Source of the DNA: Burkholderiaceae bacterium
GTDB lineage: Bacteria; Pseudomonadota; Gammaproteobacteria; Burkholderiales; Burkholderiaceae_E
NCBI GenBank assembly: GCA_023384005.1
Contig: JAHDXY010000014.1
Coordinates: 1-35,770 of the forward strand
DNA: 35,770 nucleotides
Direction of reading: 5' to 3'
The notes under the pieces are model-generated. The model had not been told where the DNA came from, made no database searches, and saw only the letters and a list, made by a program, of their open reading frames with translations. This document shows positions 31,706 to 35,770 of the stretch, piece by piece (within the stretch, counting starts at the first letter, position 1; the number at the start of each line of letters is the position of its first letter). A program made the translations under genes and the position numbers.

Positions 31706-32874
31706 CCGGGCACCTCGATGACAGGCAGTGTGACCTCGTTCGCCACCGAGCCATGCTGGATCTCAACGCGATCCGCATCCGCGCGCATCGCGGTCAGGAA
31801 ATGCACCTTTGTCGTGAGCGGCACCGGCTCGCCGAGGTTCGACGACAGCGTCAGCCGGTGATCCGCGCCCTCGGCAATGGCCGCGGTGATCGTCCGGAAG
31901 CGTAACGTGGAGGGCATTTCCAGCAGGATCGCGCGGCCGACATAGGCTGGAAGCGACGCAACCGGTGCGACGCGCATCAGCACCGAGCCTTGGGTCATGG
32001 CTGCGCGCAGCTGGAGCTCGCGCCCCCAGGTCGGCAGCCAGAAGCTGGCCTGCCGCCCTCGGAGCGACCAGAGCCAGCGGCGCAGGGCATGACGTGCAAT
32101 GGGGCCTTGCGTCTTCAGCGTGATCGTCTCGCCCCGCTCGAAGACGTCGCGCAACGGCTCGGCCACCACCGGGCCGAAGCCGTTGTCGACATATTCGACC
32201 GCCCGGCGCAGGCTGGCAGTGAGTGGGCGGCGCAGAATGCTCGGGTCGGTCTGGACGGGACGACCGAGATAGGTCGGCAGCACGGGTGCGATGAGGTCCG
32301 GGGCATCGCACAAGAGAAAGCTGGCCGTCACCGTGCCATCGCTCTGCCTGCGGCGTGCGATCTCGACGCCTGCGGTCAATACGCCTGCGCGGACCGGCGC
32401 GATGGTGATCCGCCGCGCCGCCACCGTCGGGCTCGGCAGTTGCAGCACCAGTGGCTCCGCCAGGATCAGCCGGTCGGCCTGAACGTTGCCGATGGTGACC
32501 GCCGCCGCCTCACGGCCATCGACCGCGATCGCCGCCGCGTCCCCCATCCGGAAATCCGCGAGCCCCGTGTCGAGCAGGATCTCGTTCGCGCCTTGCGCCA
32601 GATCGGCATTGGGCTGCAGCGCCATGTGCCAGAGCGGGACCTGCCATTCGCCTGCGAACCCCGCGCGTGCCAGTTCCGCCGCCCGGGCCATGCCCAGCGC
32701 GTCGAGTCGATGCCGAAATGTCACGATCTCCCGCGGCCGGGGCCGGAGCGCGATGCGTTGTTCGCCCGCGCGCGATGCCAGCACATCGGTGCGCCATTCA
32801 AGCACCTCGGTGATCTCCTGCGCCGCCGGGAATGCCCAGAGTGGCGGCGGCAGTGGGTCACCCACCTCAGGCAT
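31702..32874 (-). CDS. Phage distal tail protein (390 aa)
   Basis: A 390-aa protein between the tape measure and DUF2163 hub genes, the position of distal tail proteins. It is beta-rich with LWAFPAAQEITEVLEWRTDV near the start, VTFRHRLDALGMARAAELAR, ending VHFLTAMRADADRVEIQHGS. Repeated mentions of similar layout in Rhodobacterales prophages support a tail role; I cannot name a domain with certainty. The gene overlaps the 3' end of the tape measure gene by 8 nt (32867-32874) and the following gene by 4 nt, so it is translated in a coupled series. Confidence 0.72.
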   Translation of the reverse strand: MPEVGDPLPPPLWAFPAAQEITEVLEWRTDVLASRAGEQRIALRPRPREIVTFRHRLDALGMARAAELARAGFAGEWQVPLWHMALQPNADLAQGANEILLDTGLADFRMGDAAAIAVDGREAAAVTIGNVQADRLILAEPLVLQLPSPTVAARRITIAPVRAGVLTAGVEIARRRQSDGTVTASFLLCDAPDLIAPVLPTYLGRPVQTDPSILRRPLTASLRRAVEYVDNGFGPVVAEPLRDVFERGETITLKTQGPIARHALRRWLWSLRGRQASFWLPTWGRELQLRAAMTQGSVLMRVAPVASLPAYVGRAILLEMPSTLRFRTITAAIAEGADHRLTLSSNLGEPVPLTTKVHFLTAMRADADRVEIQHGSVANEVTLPVIEVPG

Positions 32875-35317
32875 TCAGAGCACTCCGATTGCGGCGGATG
32901 ACGTTCAGGATCGCGCGTTCGCCCGAGGGTGTGGCGAGGTAGTCGCCGACCACCGACGGGTCGAGCACGTTGATGATGCGCGTCGACATGTCCTGCGCGG
33001 GTGGGGTGGGCGCGCTGTTCATCTCGACCCCGAGCCGCCCGTCGCGCCCGCGCCGCAGCGGCAGGATCGCCTCGGGCCCGGCCTCGCCCATCAGCCCGAT
33101 GCCTCGCGAGAAGGGAAACACTGTCGGCCGGTTGACCACGCCGCCGCGCGCGAAGGCCGTCAGTTCCTGACCACCTGCGAATGCGCCGCCACGCGCGAAG
33201 CCGAAGAGGCTCGCGAAGAACCCGCCACCGCCGCCCATGCCCGAGAAAGCGCGCATCAGCGCGTTCTCGATCGGCTTGAACGCCAGCTCGATCAGCCGGT
33301 TCGCCAGGTTCTGGGCGATACGCGAGATGGCGCTGGCAAAGGTCTCCCAGGTAAACTCGCCAGACTGCAGCGCCTCTTTGATCGGGCCGACGATGTCCTG
33401 CGCGAGGCCTTGCGCGATCTCGCGCGAGCGCTCTTGGGCCGCACGGACCGCCTCGGCCGTGGCCTCCCAGGCGCCCCGCGCCGTATCGGCCGCCTCGCGC
33501 AGCGCCTGACCCGCACCTCGACCGGCCCCGCCCGCGCGGCCCGCAGCCTCGCCGGTGGCCTCGAGCGACTCGCCCAGCCCCTCGGCGGCCGTGCGGGCGC
33601 CGTTCAGCGCGGCCTCCGCGTCGAGACCGCTGCCCGTCACCGCCTCGCGCAGGGCGGCAATGGACTCGAGCGGTGCCGTCGCCGCTTCCGCCACACCGGC
33701 CATCGTCGCGCGGAGGGCCTCGGCCTGGCCGCGCGCTTCCTCTGCGTAAGCATTCAGCCCGAGATCCGGCATCGTGATGGGCTCGGCATTGAACGCCGCC
33801 TGAAACGCCGCGCGCGCCTCGGCACCGGCCTCAGCTGCCGACCCCGCGAAGGGGTTCTCGATCCGCCCCAGTTCCAGATTGCCGATCAGCGAGATGCGCC
33901 GCTCGATCCCCAACGCCTCGAGCCCGCCATTGATCCCCTCGAGAAACCCGTTGATCCGTTGGCCGACGCCATTGAGCATCGCCTCGACGCCCGCGATCAG
34001 CGCGTTCGCTGCCTGGAAGGCAAAATCCCCGATGGCCGAGGGCAGCGCACCCCAGAGAACCTTGATCGCATCCAGCGCCCCCTGGAAGGTGTTCAGGGCG
34101 GCATTGCCAAAACCGACCACGGCTTCCAGCGAGGTCTGCAGCGCCTCGGCGATCGCGGCCTTGATGTCGGCCCAGCTCGCCATGATCGCGAGGCCCATGG
34201 CGACGGCACCGAGTTGCATGCGCTCCCAGACCTCGCGCGCAAGATCGCCCAGAAGCGAGAGCGCCCGGCCGAGCCCGCCCGCCCCCTGTGCCAGGCGGCT
34301 GAACTGATAGATCAGCTCGCCCACCCCGACGATCAGCGCGCCGACGCCGGTGCGGATCAAGGCGGCACGCAGCACCACGAGCGCCATGGCCAGACCGCGC
34401 ACCGACAGCGCGGCGGCGGCCATCGCCCCCACCCAGCGCCCGGCCATGAACACCGCAACCGCTGTGGCATAGGAGGTCAGACGCCCGAGGTTCTCGAAGA
34501 GCACACGGATGGCGATGCCCAGCGGCCCGGTGGTGCGCGCCACCGCGGCCATGGCATCCACCACCGTCTCCAGCGCCGGAGCGGCAGCCACGGCGAGCTG
34601 GTTCGAGAGCCCGCGCCAGATCAGGCCCAGCCGCGAAATCGCATCATTCGTGCGCTCGATCTGCGCGGCGTCCTGATCGGAGACCACCACCCCGAAATCG
34701 CGCACGTCCTGCGTGGCCTGGCGCAGCGTCGCCGTGTCGATGCGGGTGAATACGAGCGCCGCCCGATCGCCGAAGAGCTGCGAGGCGACCGCTGCGCGCT
34801 GCGCTTCCGGCACGAATTCCGCCAGCCGCTCCTGAATGAGCGCGATGCGCTGGTCGAGCGGCAGCGCCTGCAGCTCGGCGGCAGACAACCGCAGGCGAGT
34901 CAGCGCATCGACAGCGGGGCCCGTGCCGGCGGCGGCCTGGCTCAGCCGCCGGGTCAGCTGCATGGCGGCCTGTTCGACCTGTCCCATGGAAACGCCCGCC
35001 AGATCGCCCGCGCGCTCGAGCACCTGGATGCTCTCGACCGTCGTGCCGAGCGAGGCCGCCAGCTTGGCCTGGCTGTCAATAACCTGAAGCCCCGAGCGGA
35101 TCATCGCTGTCGCCGCCGCTGCGATCGCCGCCGCGGCTGCGGCCATCGCCACCCGCGCACGCCGGGCGAAGGCTGCAAGCCGTGCATTCGCCCCTTCCAT
35201 CTCGCGCGACAGACGACCGAAGCCCCGCGCGCCTGCCTCGCCTACGCCCTCGAGCTCTGCCTTCACCTGCCGCCCGCCGGTGGCCGAGAGGCGGACACTG
35301 ACGCGTTTCTCGCTCAT
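32867..35317 (-). CDS. Phage tail tape measure protein
   Basis: An 816-aa protein rich in Ala and predicted coiled coil. The N-terminal segment (MSEKRVSVRLSATGGRQVKA) is followed by a helical region, VESIQVLERAGDLAGVSMGQ (about 94-113) and LFGDRAALVFTRIDTATL, which match the TMP family's conserved core. Hydrophobic segments lie at about 280-340 (AVFMAGRWVGAMAAAALSVR and following). The C-terminal 250 residues are Ala/Gly/Glu-rich helices, then GGGGGFFASLFGFARGGAFA and a terminal tail with MGEAGPEAILPLRRG, a TMP hallmark. It sets tail length and helps pass DNA through the membrane. Its length suggests a tail of roughly 120 nm using about 0.15 nm per residue, an inference. ATG at 35317 overlaps the preceding stop (ATGA). 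Confidence 0.9.
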   Translation of the reverse strand: MSEKRVSVRLSATGGRQVKAELEGVGEAGARGFGRLSREMEGANARLAAFARRARVAMAAAAAAIAAAATAMIRSGLQVIDSQAKLAASLGTTVESIQVLERAGDLAGVSMGQVEQAAMQLTRRLSQAAAGTGPAVDALTRLRLSAAELQALPLDQRIALIQERLAEFVPEAQRAAVASQLFGDRAALVFTRIDTATLRQATQDVRDFGVVVSDQDAAQIERTNDAISRLGLIWRGLSNQLAVAAAPALETVVDAMAAVARTTGPLGIAIRVLFENLGRLTSYATAVAVFMAGRWVGAMAAAALSVRGLAMALVVLRAALIRTGVGALIVGVGELIYQFSRLAQGAGGLGRALSLLGDLAREVWERMQLGAVAMGLAIMASWADIKAAIAEALQTSLEAVVGFGNAALNTFQGALDAIKVLWGALPSAIGDFAFQAANALIAGVEAMLNGVGQRINGFLEGINGGLEALGIERRISLIGNLELGRIENPFAGSAAEAGAEARAAFQAAFNAEPITMPDLGLNAYAEEARGQAEALRATMAGVAEAATAPLESIAALREAVTGSGLDAEAALNGARTAAEGLGESLEATGEAAGRAGGAGRGAGQALREAADTARGAWEATAEAVRAAQERSREIAQGLAQDIVGPIKEALQSGEFTWETFASAISRIAQNLANRLIELAFKPIENALMRAFSGMGGGGGFFASLFGFARGGAFAGGQELTAFARGGVVNRPTVFPFSRGIGLMGEAGPEAILPLRRGRDGRLGVEMNSAPTPPAQDMSTRIINVLDPSVVGDYLATPSGERAILNVIRRNRSALNA

Positions 35318-35712
35318 GGGTCAGCCTCCCTGCTGCCATCCATCTGGTCGTTGAGATGCCGCGCCATCACCGCCTCTATCACGGGCAGGAACTCAGCCGC
35401 GGCGCGCGGGTTGACGCCGAGCGCGTCAGCCATCGCGAGTGCCGCGCTCAAGTCCCAACCGAGCACAACGCCAAGGACAGCGCGGATCTGACCGCCCAAC
35501 CGTCCGGCAAGGTCCCAGACCTGCCAACCCTCGAGCGTGCGCGGTGCGTTCAGGATTTGCGGGCAGTCCGGGCACGCGCCCCCGGGGCCGTCGCAGGGCT
35601 CGCACGCCCTGCAATAGCTTTCGCCCCCGCCCCAGACCCAGTCGGCAAGGGCGCGGAGGCGTTTTTTTACGCTTCCAGCTCCAGCCCCGTTGCGGCCTAT
35701 CCCATCTGGCAA
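35314..35712 (-). CDS. Tail-assembly-position ORF with Cys-rich N-terminus (up to 132 aa)
   Basis: The ORF begins with TTG at 35712, but its frame is open upstream to the window edge, so the true start is uncertain. The N-terminal half carries CRACEPCDGPGGACPDCP, two CxxC pairs like a small zinc site. The C-terminal half has GWQVWDLAGRLGGQIRAVLG and ALAMADALGVNPRAAAEFLP, a pattern I associate with small proteins found directly before tape measure genes in Rhodobacterales prophages. This is the position of tail assembly chaperones, often made by ribosomal frameshifting. A run of seven A (35662-35668, minus strand) lies inside it. It ends in an ATGA overlap with the tape measure start. The role is inferred from position. 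Confidence 0.65.
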   Translation of the reverse strand: MPDGIGRNGAGAGSVKKRLRALADWVWGGGESYCRACEPCDGPGGACPDCPQILNAPRTLEGWQVWDLAGRLGGQIRAVLGVVLGWDLSAALAMADALGVNPRAAAEFLPVIEAVMARHLNDQMDGSREADP

Positions 35713-35770
35713 CGCGCGAAGATCGGCCAGATATCGAGCAGCGCGGCGATCCCTTCGGGTGTGACCGGTG
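35697..35770 (-). CDS. 3' end of an upstream phage tail gene (partial)
   Basis: On the minus strand one frame enters from the right edge and ends at TAG (35697-35699), giving the C-terminal residues PVTPEGIAALLDIWPIFARC and QMG. It overlaps the TTG start of the next ORF by 16 nt in a different frame. Too short to assign; by position it is a tail-tube-completion or assembly-chaperone gene. Only the end is visible, so the reading frame rests on the compact overlap and the sensible residues. Confidence 0.5.
   Translation of the reverse strand, partial: PVTPEGIAALLDIWPIFARCQMG

Noticed and set aside
32486-35491. 1001-aa plus-strand ORF opposite the tape measure gene
   Set aside because: Shadow in GC-rich DNA; Arg/His/Gln-rich, and the minus strand encodes a recognisable tape measure protein.
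35662-35668. A7 run as the -1 frameshift site joining the two tail-assembly frames
   Set aside because: The upstream frame meets its stop at 35697-35699 before reaching the A7 run, so this run cannot join those two frames.
1-35770. CRISPR arrays, insertion sequences, transposase or integrase genes
   Set aside because: No regularly spaced repeats, no terminal inverted repeats with a transposase, and no tyrosine or serine recombinase motifs were seen in any listed ORF.

Overview
The window looks like a high-GC alphaproteobacterium, most likely one of the Rhodobacterales. The grounds are the GC-rich coding, the 3' part of an alphaproteobacterial-type initiator tRNA at the left edge, and a phage tail module built from families common in Rhodobacterales prophages (DUF2163, DUF2793 and DUF6127 types). 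This placement is inference; there is no 16S or marker gene here.

Left edge to about 5.2 kb: the 3' part of a tRNA-fMet gene and its terminator, a pair of 9-bp direct repeats, then a leftward SEC-C/YecA-type gene and a leftward pair (secreted SNase-like nuclease, then RecD2-type helicase, ATGA overlap). A rightward exonuclease I-type gene diverges from the pair. No integrase is in the window.

5.2-22.3 kb: a tightly packed rightward cluster that I read as one defence operon. It holds a wHTH-WYL regulator, a 1718-aa DEAD/DEAH helicase with several zinc-finger-like Cys pairs and a C-terminal DUF1998-type region, a 921-aa SNF2-family helicase, a 1260-aa Eco57I/PglX-type N6-adenine DNA methylase, an HNH endonuclease, a DUF262-HNH-AlbA_2 fusion, a DUF4236-TPR protein and a small protein. 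Helicase plus DUF1998, SNF2 helicase and large adenine methylase are the ingredients of class 1 DISARM (DrmA/DrmB, DrmD, DrmMI). Here the helicase and DUF1998 parts are one polypeptide, as in DruE of Druantia; no phospholipase-D nuclease (DrmC) is present, and two HNH-type proteins take its place. A WYL regulator leads and a Schlafen-like AlbA_2 domain is attached. This is the best candidate in the window for an undescribed system.

22.3-35.8 kb: a leftward phage late-gene module. In transcription order from the right edge it has tail-assembly-type ORFs, a tape measure protein, a series of distal tail and hub proteins, a tail-tip protein carrying an intact von Willebrand A domain, a DUF2793 protein, a SPRY-like protein, a fibre-like protein, a small membrane protein, an M15 peptidase endolysin with a membrane segment, and nested Rz/Rz1 spanins. 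Most junctions overlap by 1-17 nt. Two small hypothetical genes separate the lysis end from the defence operon. The layout (tRNA, nucleases and defence genes, lysis cassette, tail genes) fits a prophage integrated at the tRNA with defence genes as cargo beside the attachment site. An unrelated island lying beside a prophage is the alternative; the window shows neither the other end nor an integrase.
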